Source: Arcicella sp. (GTDB lineage Bacteria > Bacteroidota > Bacteroidia > Cytophagales > Spirosomataceae). Taken from it: a stretch of DNA of 36,738 bases. The notes beneath the pieces were generated by a model. The model was not told where the DNA came from, ran no database searches, and was given only the letters and a program-made list of their open reading frames with translations. The translations under genes were made by a program, and so were the position numbers. The stretch covers positions 1-36,738 of the forward strand of contig JANXRS010000361.1 in assembly GCA_025356745.1 (NCBI GenBank). The letters are read 5' to 3'. How positions within the stretch are numbered: position 1 is the stretch's first letter; the number at the start of each line of letters is the position of its first letter. Shown here piece by piece: positions 28,018 through 36,738 of this stretch.

Positions 28018-28097
28018 GAAATAAAAATTATAATTAAGATTAGACGATAATTAGACCGTCAAAAGTATTCATCCGTCTAACTTAACTTATAAATAAT

Positions 28098-29174
28098 CTA
28101 TTCTGGCTCACCATCGTCTTCAATATTTGGTTCATTCGTATCCAAAAGAGCATTTTCATTTCCTTTAATTTTATCTTTAATACGTTTTTCCAAAATATCT
28201 AATAATTCTTGATTGTCTTTCAACATTTCTTTCACTGCATCACGACCTTGCCCCAAACGGTTTGTCTCAAAACTAAACCATGAACCCGCTTTTTTAACAA
28301 CTTCCATTTCTACAGCTAAATCTAAAACTTCGCCAGCTTTTGAAATACCTTCACCATACATAATGTCAAATTCAACTACCCTAAATGGGGGTGCAACCTT
28401 ATTTTTTACCACCTTCACACGAGTACGGTTTCCGATAACACGGTCACCATCTTTAATTTGACCGATTCTACGGATATCTAACCGAACTGAAGCATAAAAT
28501 TTCAAAGCATTTCCACCCGTTGTAGTTTCTGGAGAACCGAACATTACACCGATTTTCTCACGAAGTTGGTTAATAAAAATAACGCAACAACCCGTTCTGT
28601 TGATAACCCCCGTTAATTTACGAAGTGCTTGCGACATCAAACGGGCCTGTAATCCCATCTTAGAATCTCCCATATCACCTTCTAATTCCGCTTTTGGAAC
28701 GAGTGCTGCCACTGAGTCAATCACTACAATGTCAATGGCTCCTGAAGCAATTAATTGTTCAGCAATTTCCAAAGCCTGCTCACCGTTATCTGGTTGAGAA
28801 ATAAGCAATTGACTAGTGTCAATCCCTAATTTTTCTGCATATCCTTTATCGAAAGCGTGTTCAGCATCAATAAAGGCTGCTAAACCACCCGCTCTTTGAG
28901 CTTCTGCAATACAGTGCATCGTCAAAGTTGTTTTACCAGACGATTCTGGTCCATAAATTTCAACTACACGCCCACGAGGAACACCACCCACACCTAATGC
29001 CAAATCAAGCCCCAATGAGCCAGTAGAAATAACGGGAACGTCCATTACTTTTGTGTCAGATAACCGCATTACAGTTCCTTTTCCGTATGCTTTATCTAAT
29101 TTTTCCAGCGTAGTCTGTAATGCTTTAAGTTTTTCATTAGCAGGGTTAGCTGCTTCCGCTTGTTGCTTTGCCAT
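28098..29174 (-). CDS. recA: Recombinase RecA
   Basis: [88 protein letters not shown]. Confidence 0.98.
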   Translation of the reverse strand: MAKQQAEAANPANEKLKALQTTLEKLDKAYGKGTVMRLSDTKVMDVPVISTGSLGLDLALGVGGVPRGRVVEIYGPESSGKTTLTMHCIAEAQRAGGLAAFIDAEHAFDKGYAEKLGIDTSQLLISQPDNGEQALEIAEQLIASGAIDIVVIDSVAALVPKAELEGDMGDSKMGLQARLMSQALRKLTGVINRTGCCVIFINQLREKIGVMFGSPETTTGGNALKFYASVRLDIRRIGQIKDGDRVIGNRTRVKVVKNKVAPPFRVVEFDIMYGEGISKAGEVLDLAVEMEVVKKAGSWFSFETNRLGQGRDAVKEMLKDNQELLDILEKRIKDKIKGNENALLDTNEPNIEDDGEPE

Positions 29175-29254
29175 ATTTAATTTTTAAGGTTTCTAAAAAA
29201 TATTAAGGGTGAATTTACAAGAATTCCAACAAATATAAAGTATTTTGCCATGAA

Positions 29255-30388
29255 ATGATAAATCGAAAATTACAAATAACCATTGTATGCCTGTTATTGT
29301 TGCCCTTCGGAATAAAGGCACAGTTAAACAATAACACGTTGGAAACTTTCCAACATCTTGATTCCACAAAATCACAACAATTGTCTTTTCAATTCGAGAG
29401 TTTCTCGTATATTAAGAACAACGAATACTTCCTAAAAGTTGCTGATGGATACACACTTTTTGGTAATATTTTTTCTCCAAAAATGGTCTTTCAACCTGCT
29501 CCAAATGTGCAAATAGAGGCAGGCATTTTTACCCGAAAAGATTTTGGAAATACCGCTTTTACAAGCGTTCAACCCATATTTACGGTAAAAATCCAAAAGG
29601 AGCATTCACAATTTTTATTTGGAAATTTAGAGGGTCAATTGAACCATCATTTAATTGAACCAATGATGAATCCTGAGCGAGTAATTTTGAACCGTCAAGA
29701 GACTGGTTTGCAATATACAAAACGCAAAAAAAACACCTTTTTCGACTCTTGGATTGACTGGCAAAAGATGATTTATAATGGCTCTGATTTTAAGGAAGAA
29801 ATCTTTGCGGGGTTATCTTGGAACAAAAAATTGATAGCAAAACCAAATTTTTATTTATCTATTCCTATACAGTTAACTTTTCAGCACCGAGGAGGACAAA
29901 CCACAAAAGATACAGGGCAAGTAATTACAAATATCAATGCGGCAATTGGAATGGAAGCTGAATGGCGGATGAAAGGTTTTTTACAGAAAATAAGAATTCA
30001 AAATTATTTTGTGGGCTATCGGCAGAACTCAAATTATCATCCCTTTTTTCCAGATGGTTCAGGAATATATTTAAACCTAACGGCTGAGTCAAAATTCATA
30101 AATATAATGCTTAGTTATTGGAATTCAACGGGTTATACGTCGGATGCAGGGGGCGATTTATATCAGTCCGTTGGCAGAACTTATAATTATGGAAAAGTAG
30201 TTGAAAAATATCGTAATATTCTGATAATCAGAGCAATGAGAGACTGGAAGATTATTGATAATTTATACCTAACGTTTAGATTTGAACCTTATTTTGATTT
30301 CAATAATAAAGATTTTGAACATTCAGAGAGTCTATTTTTGACGTATCGACAGAGGTTTGAATTAGGTTCAAAGAAAAAAACCAAATGA
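29255..30388 (+). CDS. Uncharacterised secreted, probably outer-membrane beta-barrel protein
   Basis: Signal peptide ending GIKAQ, alternating aromatic strands (FLYLTFRFEPYFDFNNKDFEHSESLFLTYRQRFELG). Confidence 0.55.
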   Translation: MINRKLQITIVCLLLLPFGIKAQLNNNTLETFQHLDSTKSQQLSFQFESFSYIKNNEYFLKVADGYTLFGNIFSPKMVFQPAPNVQIEAGIFTRKDFGNTAFTSVQPIFTVKIQKEHSQFLFGNLEGQLNHHLIEPMMNPERVILNRQETGLQYTKRKKNTFFDSWIDWQKMIYNGSDFKEEIFAGLSWNKKLIAKPNFYLSIPIQLTFQHRGGQTTKDTGQVITNINAAIGMEAEWRMKGFLQKIRIQNYFVGYRQNSNYHPFFPDGSGIYLNLTAESKFINIMLSYWNSTGYTSDAGGDLYQSVGRTYNYGKVVEKYRNILIIRAMRDWKIIDNLYLTFRFEPYFDFNNKDFEHSESLFLTYRQRFELGSKKKTK

Positions 30389-30500
30389 TAGGATTATAAA
30401 ATCAATTGTTGCTAATTGTACAGCTAAAACAAATTGAATTAACAAAGCCTTTCAACCTACTGTATAGTTTGACTGCTAGCTATTGCTGGTAAATCAGGTT

Positions 30501-31139
30501 TCATACATAGCCGTATTCAGCCGCTATTTTGAGTAGGCTTGTTACGTTTTTTACATCGAATTTAGAAAATAAATTACTTCGATGTGTTTCAATTGTTTTC
30601 TCACTCAAGAATAAATGATTAGCAATTTCTCTCGTTGTTTTACCTTTGGCTATTAAGTCTAAAACTTCTTTTTCACGACGAGTGAAACGAATTTGGTAAA
30701 GACTCCTTTCTTGTTGTTTTTGTCGGGATAATCCTCTCAAAATAACTTCAAGTACTTCCGCACTTTGGTATAATTTTCCTTGATATACGGTTCTAATAGC
30801 CTTTAATAATTCGTCGGCACTGGTGTTTTTTAATATATAGCCTGATGCTCCATTTTTCATCATTCGAGTGATAAAACTCTCATCGTTGTACATTGACATC
30901 GCTAATATTTTTATTGAGGGATTATGTTCAACAATAAATTTGCAAATATCCAAGCCACTTTCTCCACCGAGATTAATGTCTAATAAAATAACATCAATGG
31001 ATATTTTTTTTAAAAAATCCTTAACTTGCTCGACTTTTTGACATTCCCCAACTACTTCAAAATCAGGCTCATGCAAAAGTAGCGATGCTACACCTTCGGT
31101 GAAAATTTTGTGGTCATCTACTAATAATATTTTAATCAT
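30501..31139 (-). CDS. NarL/LuxR-family response regulator
   Basis: MIKILLVDDHKIFTEGVASLL, DVILLDINLGGESGLD, FTRREKEVLDLIAKGKTTREIANHLFLSEKTIETHRSNLFSKFDVKN. Confidence 0.94.
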   Translation of the reverse strand: MIKILLVDDHKIFTEGVASLLLHEPDFEVVGECQKVEQVKDFLKKISIDVILLDINLGGESGLDICKFIVEHNPSIKILAMSMYNDESFITRMMKNGASGYILKNTSADELLKAIRTVYQGKLYQSAEVLEVILRGLSRQKQQERSLYQIRFTRREKEVLDLIAKGKTTREIANHLFLSEKTIETHRSNLFSKFDVKNVTSLLKIAAEYGYV

Positions 31140-31164
31140 AGTATGCTATTTATAAATCGGGTTT

Positions 31165-32901
31165 ATGAAGACAAAATTTAAGGACACAATATTAGTATTA
31201 TTTTTTATAAACATAATACCATACCATCATGTATTAGCACAAAATAAATATCCTAACGTAGATGATAGCTATTCAAAAAGACAATTGGATAGTATGCTTT
31301 ATAAGTATCAAACTTTGCACGATACGCTCGGTTTGGGATATACTTATTGGGCTTATGCAAAGAATGAAGAAAAAGCTGGTGAAAACAACAATTCTCCCAT
31401 CACTAATCTACGAAAAAGTATGGAATGTTTTCTTTCGATAAAAGATTATCACCATTATTATAATTTACGTGGTGCGATTGGTTCGCATCTGATGGACAGA
31501 GCTTTTATGAAAAATTTTGCCCAAGAGTATATTGGAGGGGCAGTAAAATATTTTAGAGAACACAATGAACCCGAAACCGAAATTGGTCATTCAATTAATT
31601 TAGCAAACATTTATATTCACGAAAATAATTTTGAAGCTGCACGCCCGATTTTGCAAAGATCTGAAATGTTAAATAAAATTGTAAAATCTGAGATGTATGC
31701 AGGAAGTTTACATTCGGCTTATTCAGACTATTACGGAAGACTGAAAAACTATAAACAAGCATTAATTCATATTGAAGCCAGTTATAAAATTGCAAAACGC
31801 TTAAAAATTGATTGGTTAGAGGCCGTATCTCTCTATTTTAAATCAAAATGTTATGAAAGTCTTGGCAATCAAGATGCACGATTTGAAGCATTAAAAGGGA
31901 GCGAAAATATTGTGGAAGCGAATATTAATCTTTATCAACTAAAAAAAGAAGTTTACGATAATTTGCAAAACTATTACTTTTTAAAAAAGAATTACTCAAA
32001 AGCAAATGAGTATGCTATTAAGGCGAAACAAACAGTAGAATTTATTTATTTCTCAAAAATAGAGTCAGATTTTCGCTCCTTTAGTGAATATAATCTCATG
32101 GAAAAGCAACGTTTGGTGGTTTCAAGAATTGCCCTTCAAAAACGATTAACGGACATTGAATTAGAAAAAGTCAGGTTTAGGCAACAAATGTATTTAGGAT
32201 TATTAATTCTCACTTCAATATCATTAACGCTACTTTTCATTGCCTTTCTGAACAGAAGAAGAATAAGTAAAATGAAGGGTATAGAATTGGATAAAAATAT
32301 GCACATCGGAACGCTTAACGCACTAATTAATGGTCAAGAATTGGAACGCCAGAGAATCTCAAGAGAACTTCATGATGGGGTTGGAACGATGCTTTCGAGG
32401 ATTAAATTTTTAATGGGAAAGGGTACCTCTACTGAAAAAATTACCCAGCTCATAGATGACACTTGTTCGGAAGTAAGAACAATATCGGGAAATTTGCAAC
32501 CTCATGCTTTAGAAAATTTTGGGTTAATTGGGGCATTGCAGGACTTTGTTTCGAGATATAGTATTGTAAAGCCGACCATTATTTTTCAACATTTTGGGCA
32601 ACCAGTTGATTTAGGAATTAACAAAAACTTAATGATTTATCGGATTATCCAAGAACTCGCTACCAACTCATTGAAACACGCTAATGCGAATGAAATATTG
32701 ATTCAAATTATTTTTTCAAGTGAAAATTTTACGATTACAGTTGAAGATGATGGAATTGGATTTCATGAAAAAGCAACTAAAATAGAAGGTGATGGATGGA
32801 ATAATATTCATTCAAGGGTTAATTTTTTGCAAGGACAACTCAATTCGCATTCTGAAGTAAATACTGGGACTTCTGTAACAATTGTGCTTCCAAATAACTA
32901 A
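31165..32901 (+). CDS. TPR-containing sensor histidine kinase (HisKA_3, NarX-like)
   Basis: N-terminal signal and TPR-like helices, TM near LGLLILTSISLTLLFIAFL, QELERQRISRELHDGVGTMLSRIKF, ELATNSLKHANANEI, VEDDGIGF. Confidence 0.92.
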   Translation: MKTKFKDTILVLFFINIIPYHHVLAQNKYPNVDDSYSKRQLDSMLYKYQTLHDTLGLGYTYWAYAKNEEKAGENNNSPITNLRKSMECFLSIKDYHHYYNLRGAIGSHLMDRAFMKNFAQEYIGGAVKYFREHNEPETEIGHSINLANIYIHENNFEAARPILQRSEMLNKIVKSEMYAGSLHSAYSDYYGRLKNYKQALIHIEASYKIAKRLKIDWLEAVSLYFKSKCYESLGNQDARFEALKGSENIVEANINLYQLKKEVYDNLQNYYFLKKNYSKANEYAIKAKQTVEFIYFSKIESDFRSFSEYNLMEKQRLVVSRIALQKRLTDIELEKVRFRQQMYLGLLILTSISLTLLFIAFLNRRRISKMKGIELDKNMHIGTLNALINGQELERQRISRELHDGVGTMLSRIKFLMGKGTSTEKITQLIDDTCSEVRTISGNLQPHALENFGLIGALQDFVSRYSIVKPTIIFQHFGQPVDLGINKNLMIYRIIQELATNSLKHANANEILIQIIFSSENFTITVEDDGIGFHEKATKIEGDGWNNIHSRVNFLQGQLNSHSEVNTGTSVTIVLPNN

Positions 32902-32931
32902 GGAATTAATTTGTTTTAGGTCGTAGCAGAA

Positions 32932-33000
32932 TACTCATGGCATGACTGACAATAACTTGTTTATTGCCAGCAGTTTACGGGCTGAGTCATGCCATGAGTA
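32932..33000. repeat. 69-bp palindromic three-way-junction element
   Basis: Outer 16-bp perfect stem TACTCATGGCATGACT/AGTCATGCCATGAGTA enclosing CAATAA/TTATTG and CAGC/GCTG stems. Confidence 0.75.
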
Positions 33001-33015
33001 AATTTGTATATATCT

Positions 33016-33065
33016 TTAAAATGGGAAAGTCCGCTTAAAATTTTAAGCGGACTTTCCCATTTTAA
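33016..33065. terminator. 50-bp perfect palindrome, probable bidirectional terminator
   Basis: TTAAAATGGGAAAGTCCGCTTAAAA|TTTTAAGCGGACTTTCCCATTTTAA between convergent genes. Confidence 0.8.
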
Positions 33066-33086
33066 TACAATATTTATTATAATATG

Positions 33087-34709
33087 TTAAAATATAAACT
33101 TCGTAGAAAGAAAGTTAGATTCCTGATTTTCAACGATTTGATTAATTATTGCTTTATTTTCAGCCGTTTCTTTCGTGGCAACAACCGTTCTGATTGAGAA
33201 TGAACGTAAAGCCGCTGTAACAGAAAGTGTTCCTTCTGCCGAATCCTTACGACCCGTAAATGGAAACGTATCAGGTCCACGCTGACACTGAGAATTTAGA
33301 TTAACTCTTGAAACTTGATTAACCGCAACGTCCATTAATTCAGTAATTTGTGTAATATCTGTACTGAAAATTGAAACTTGCTGCCCATGCGATGACTGAA
33401 TTAAGTAATCAATTGGCTCTTGAATATCTGAAAACGAAACCACAGGAACTACGGGTCCAAATTGCTCTTCATTCCAAATTTTCATATCCTTATTAACGGG
33501 ATAAATCAAAGCGGGATAGACGAACGACTTTACAGAATCTCCACCATTTTCATTGATTACACTTGCTCCATGAGCTTTAGCATCATCAATTAATTCTTTC
33601 AAATATGCTGGTTTATTTGGCTCTGGAAGGGGCGTAATATTTACCCCTTTGTCCCACATTAATCCTACTTTCAATTTTCCAATTTCTTCTGCCATTCGAG
33701 CATTAAATGCCTCCACCAAAGATTCGTGAACCCACATCATTTTCAATGCCGTACATCTTTGTCCATTAAAAGACAATGACCCCAACATACACTCTTTAAC
33801 GGTTAATTCTAAATCAGCACTTTTTGTAATTATGGCTGCATTCTTGGCATCAAGTCCTAAAATAGCCCGTAAACGGTTCACTTTTGGATGAAGTTTTTTC
33901 AATTGGTCAGCCACTTTTGATGAACCAATCAACGTCAAAACATCAATTTTACCTGATTCCATCATTTGAGGAACCACCGAGTTTCCACGACCATAAACGG
34001 TATTAATTACGCCCGCAGGAAATGAGGTACGGAAGGCTTCCAACAGTGGATAATGAAGTAAAGTACCGTGTTTCGGAGGTTTGAAACATACCACATTTCC
34101 CATAATCAAAGCAGGAATCAAAGTGGTAAATGTTTCATTTAAAGGGTAATTAAAAGGTCCCATACACAACACAACGCCCAAAGGTGAACGGCGAACTTGC
34201 CCGATAATACCTTCCTCAATCATAAACCTCGAAGAAGTTCTATCAATGTCTTTCAAAGCACCGATAGTATCATAAATATATTGAACTGTACGATCAAATT
34301 CTTTCCGAGAATCGCCCAAAGATTTACCAATTTCCCACATCAAAAGTTTCACAACTTCGACTCGTTTGGCAATCATTTTTTGGGTAAATTTTTCAACGGC
34401 ATCAATTCTTTGAGATACCGACATTGAGGGCCATTCGCCACGGCCATTATTGAAGGCTTTCACGGCTGCATCCAATACTTCCATGGCATCGGCAGGGTCT
34501 GTAATTGGGTATGAACCAATACGTTTTTGCTCTAAACCATTCTCCGTTTTCACATAAATAGGCGACCAAACATCTTGTGTTTTACCTTCCCACGTTCTCA
34601 TCTCACCGTTAACTAAATATTCACGTTGTTCGATGGGTTCGGTTAAATTATATTCCGCTGGAATTTGTTCCTCTGTCGGAAATAATTTTTCTAATTCAGT
34701 TAAATTCAT
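33087..34709 (-). CDS. gapN: NADP-dependent (non-phosphorylating) glyceraldehyde-3-phosphate dehydrogenase, ALDH superfamily
   Basis: PLGVVLCMGPFNYPLNETFTTLIPALIMGN, LGLDAKNAAIITKSADLE, SFNGQRCTALKMMWVHES, EEQFGPVVPVVSF. Confidence 0.88.
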   Translation of the reverse strand: MNLTELEKLFPTEEQIPAEYNLTEPIEQREYLVNGEMRTWEGKTQDVWSPIYVKTENGLEQKRIGSYPITDPADAMEVLDAAVKAFNNGRGEWPSMSVSQRIDAVEKFTQKMIAKRVEVVKLLMWEIGKSLGDSRKEFDRTVQYIYDTIGALKDIDRTSSRFMIEEGIIGQVRRSPLGVVLCMGPFNYPLNETFTTLIPALIMGNVVCFKPPKHGTLLHYPLLEAFRTSFPAGVINTVYGRGNSVVPQMMESGKIDVLTLIGSSKVADQLKKLHPKVNRLRAILGLDAKNAAIITKSADLELTVKECMLGSLSFNGQRCTALKMMWVHESLVEAFNARMAEEIGKLKVGLMWDKGVNITPLPEPNKPAYLKELIDDAKAHGASVINENGGDSVKSFVYPALIYPVNKDMKIWNEEQFGPVVPVVSFSDIQEPIDYLIQSSHGQQVSIFSTDITQITELMDVAVNQVSRVNLNSQCQRGPDTFPFTGRKDSAEGTLSVTAALRSFSIRTVVATKETAENKAIINQIVENQESNFLSTKFIF

Positions 34710-35016
34710 TATTTAAGTTCTTTTGGAAAATGATGGGTTTTAATTCAAGGCAAAGTTCAATGAAAAGAGATTTTATTTGGATATTTTAAAGAAAATTATT
34801 CAGATATAAATAGTATATCTTTGTATATTTATATTTTAAGAATAGCCGTTTATTAAATTTATCTTATTTTTTCTGCATCTTGTCAGATTAAGAAAGTAAA
34901 ATACTCTAAGTTTCTAATGACAATTTCAGGAATTTTAAAAAAGAAATTGACATTATACTACTTATCACGTAAATTTCGATAAATAAACGATTAATAGTAT
35001 TTTACCAAATTATAAA

Positions 35017-35403
35017 ATGGTTTCATCCATCACAAACGGTGTAAAAATTAGTGTTCAGACAGAGTTCCAGCCTGAATATTCAAACCCTTTTCAAGCTCAC
35101 TTTGTTTTTTCTTATCACATAAGAATTCAGAACGAAAGCGATTTCACGGTTAGGCTTTTACGTCGTCATTGGTATATTTACGATGCCAACGGGCAATTAC
35201 GTGAAGTTGAAGGAGAAGGCGTTGTCGGACAGCAACCCACGCTTGAACCTGGGCAGAGTTATGAGTATTCTTCGGGTTGTAATTTGAATACTTCAATGGG
35301 AAAAATGGCTGGTTCATATAAAATGGAGCGTATTTATGATGGAAAAAACTTCAACGTAGTTATTCCAGATTTTAATTTAATTGCTCCTTTTCGATTGAAT
35401 TAA
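35017..35403 (+). CDS. apaG: ApaG domain protein
   Basis: ITNGVKISVQTEFQPEYS, FSYHIRIQNESDFTVRLLRRHWYIYDANGQLREVEGEGVVGQQPTLEPGQSYEYSSGC. Confidence 0.96.
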   Translation: MVSSITNGVKISVQTEFQPEYSNPFQAHFVFSYHIRIQNESDFTVRLLRRHWYIYDANGQLREVEGEGVVGQQPTLEPGQSYEYSSGCNLNTSMGKMAGSYKMERIYDGKNFNVVIPDFNLIAPFRLN

Positions 35404-35524
35404 TTTGTTTCGAGGTTCGTTTTTCGATGTTGGATGTTCGTTAAGTTGAACAAAGCAGAAATTCAAACTCACCCGAACATCTAAAACCTAAAATCTAACC
35501 GAGCGACGGTCGCATCAATAATTA

Positions 35525-36295
35525 ATGATAAAATATTATTTCCAATTCCTTTTTGCTTCCAAAAACGAACATTCCCTTCATTCTCCTTTTGTTTTTGAAC
35601 TTTATACCAAAATTATTCAAGCAAAAAACCAATTTCCTTCATTCTTAGCAATCGAGAATTTACGAAAAAAATTGCTGAAAAATCGCTCAATTATTGAAAT
35701 TACAGACTTCGGAGCTGGCTCAAGAATTTATAAAACTAATCAAAGAGAAATTCGTCAAATTACCAAAAGTGCAGAGAAAAACCCCAAATTCGGAAAACTT
35801 CTTTTTCGCTTAATTCAGCATTTCAAACCTTCCACCATTTTCGATTTAGGAACGTCTTTAGGAATCACAACTATTTATGAATCAAAGGCTTACGAATCTT
35901 CACAGATTTTCACCTTTGAAGGATGTCCTGCCACAGCAAAAATTGCTCGAGATAATTTTGAGGAATTAGACTGCAAAAATATTGAAATAATTGTTGGAAA
36001 TATTGACGAAACTTTAGCTCAAAAATTAGCCCAAATTAAGCAATTAGACTTTGCATTTTTTGATGCCAATCATCGCTTTGAGCCAACTGTAAAATATTTT
36101 GAAATGTGCCTAAAAAAAGCAAATGATGAAAGTGTTTTTGTCTTTGACGATATTCATTGGTCAACCGAAATGCACGAGGCTTGGCAGGTTATCAAAAATC
36201 ATCCAGAGGTAACAATTTCAATAGATTTATTTTATGTAGGTTTAGTTTTTTTCAGAAAAAATCAACCCAACCAGGATTTTATTTTGCGGTTTTAG
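35525..36295 (+). CDS. Class I SAM-dependent methyltransferase
   Basis: IFDLGTSLGITTIYESKAY, TFEGCPATAKIARDNFEEL, LDFAFFDANHRFEPTVKYFE, FVFDDIHWSTEMHEAWQ. Confidence 0.88.
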   Translation: MIKYYFQFLFASKNEHSLHSPFVFELYTKIIQAKNQFPSFLAIENLRKKLLKNRSIIEITDFGAGSRIYKTNQREIRQITKSAEKNPKFGKLLFRLIQHFKPSTIFDLGTSLGITTIYESKAYESSQIFTFEGCPATAKIARDNFEELDCKNIEIIVGNIDETLAQKLAQIKQLDFAFFDANHRFEPTVKYFEMCLKKANDESVFVFDDIHWSTEMHEAWQVIKNHPEVTISIDLFYVGLVFFRKNQPNQDFILRF

Positions 36296-36311
36296 CTTGT
36301 AGTTTAAAACC

Positions 36312-36686
36312 TCAAACAAGCGTGTAAGCAAGATGTGTAAAAGCTAAATCTTTATAAAAATCTATCGTAGCATTCTTTATTTCAACCTCTTTTGCTCGAT
36401 CATCCCACTCTCTCATTTTTAAATATAACTCGAACATTGGCATTTTTTCAAACGTTTGAGCTTCATCTTGGGTCATTTCCCCACCCTGAAATTCCAATGT
36501 TTTTCGACTTGATTCGGACAATTTTTCAGAATATGCGGGATATTTGAAAGTCAAATATCGCTTGGCTTCCACATGATTTCTTACCAATAAAGCAATCCGA
36601 TTCAGGTTCAACGCATTTAAAAGTACAATAAAACTGCTTGGAAAAATACAAATTGAGCTTATTTTGGATAATGAAAAAAGATTCAA
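36312..36686 (-). pseudogene. Probable 5'-truncated PhnZ-like HD-domain protein (C-terminal part)
   Basis: NHVEAKRYLTFKYPAYSEKLSESSRKTLEFQGGEMTQDEAQTFEKMPMFELYLKMREWDDRAKEVE matches the C-terminal region of PhnZ-like HD proteins; no catalytic HD motif, no ATG before GGEM, track start is TTG. Confidence 0.55.
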
Positions 36687-36738
36687 TTTAAGATAAAACC
36701 TAAAAATGAAGTATTTATGTTAACATAAACCTAAAACC

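Noticed and set aside
32932-33000. Three-way-junction element considered as a tRNA
   Set aside because: Outer stem is 16 bp, no anticodon arm or T-loop (TTC) consensus, no CCA-proximal 7-bp acceptor pattern.

Overview
Mostly a core-chromosome segment of a Bacteroidota, probably Cytophagales-like, genome. It runs into the edge of an integrated element at the left end. From left to right: a minus-strand tyrosine recombinase (cut by the window edge) and an HTH/zinc-ribbon partner abut the 3' end of mnmE. Then come an SCP2-like protein, an HD phosphohydrolase, an LPS cluster (lpxD, fused lpxC-fabZ, lpxA), an ABC ATPase, a putative aminopeptidase, DUF3108, photolyase, queA, an RsuA-family pseudouridine synthase, radC, rpsT, a phospholipase C/nuclease-like protein, an rlmI-like methyltransferase, lepB, dapB, DUF5683, parB, parA, a POT transporter, a Lys-rich protein, a VIT1/CCC1 transporter, GNAT, recA, an outer-membrane-like protein, a NarL-type two-component pair, gapN, apaG and a methyltransferase. 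No rRNA, tRNA or CRISPR was seen, and I found no complete new multigene system. The main unusual signals are: (1) recurrent intergenic arrays of degenerate 7-8 nt words, often followed by an inverted counterpart, in at least six gaps, most clearly parB-parA; (2) a probable attachment region at mnmE; (3) three likely decaying genes (DUF2752-like, TetR-like, PhnZ-like HD); (4) a 69-bp three-way-junction palindrome next to a 50-bp perfect palindrome; (5) a REP-like doublet; (6) an unlisted 46-aa zinc-ribbon ORF; (7) a degenerate parS-like site upstream of parA. All family calls are from reading the sequence; no database search was run.
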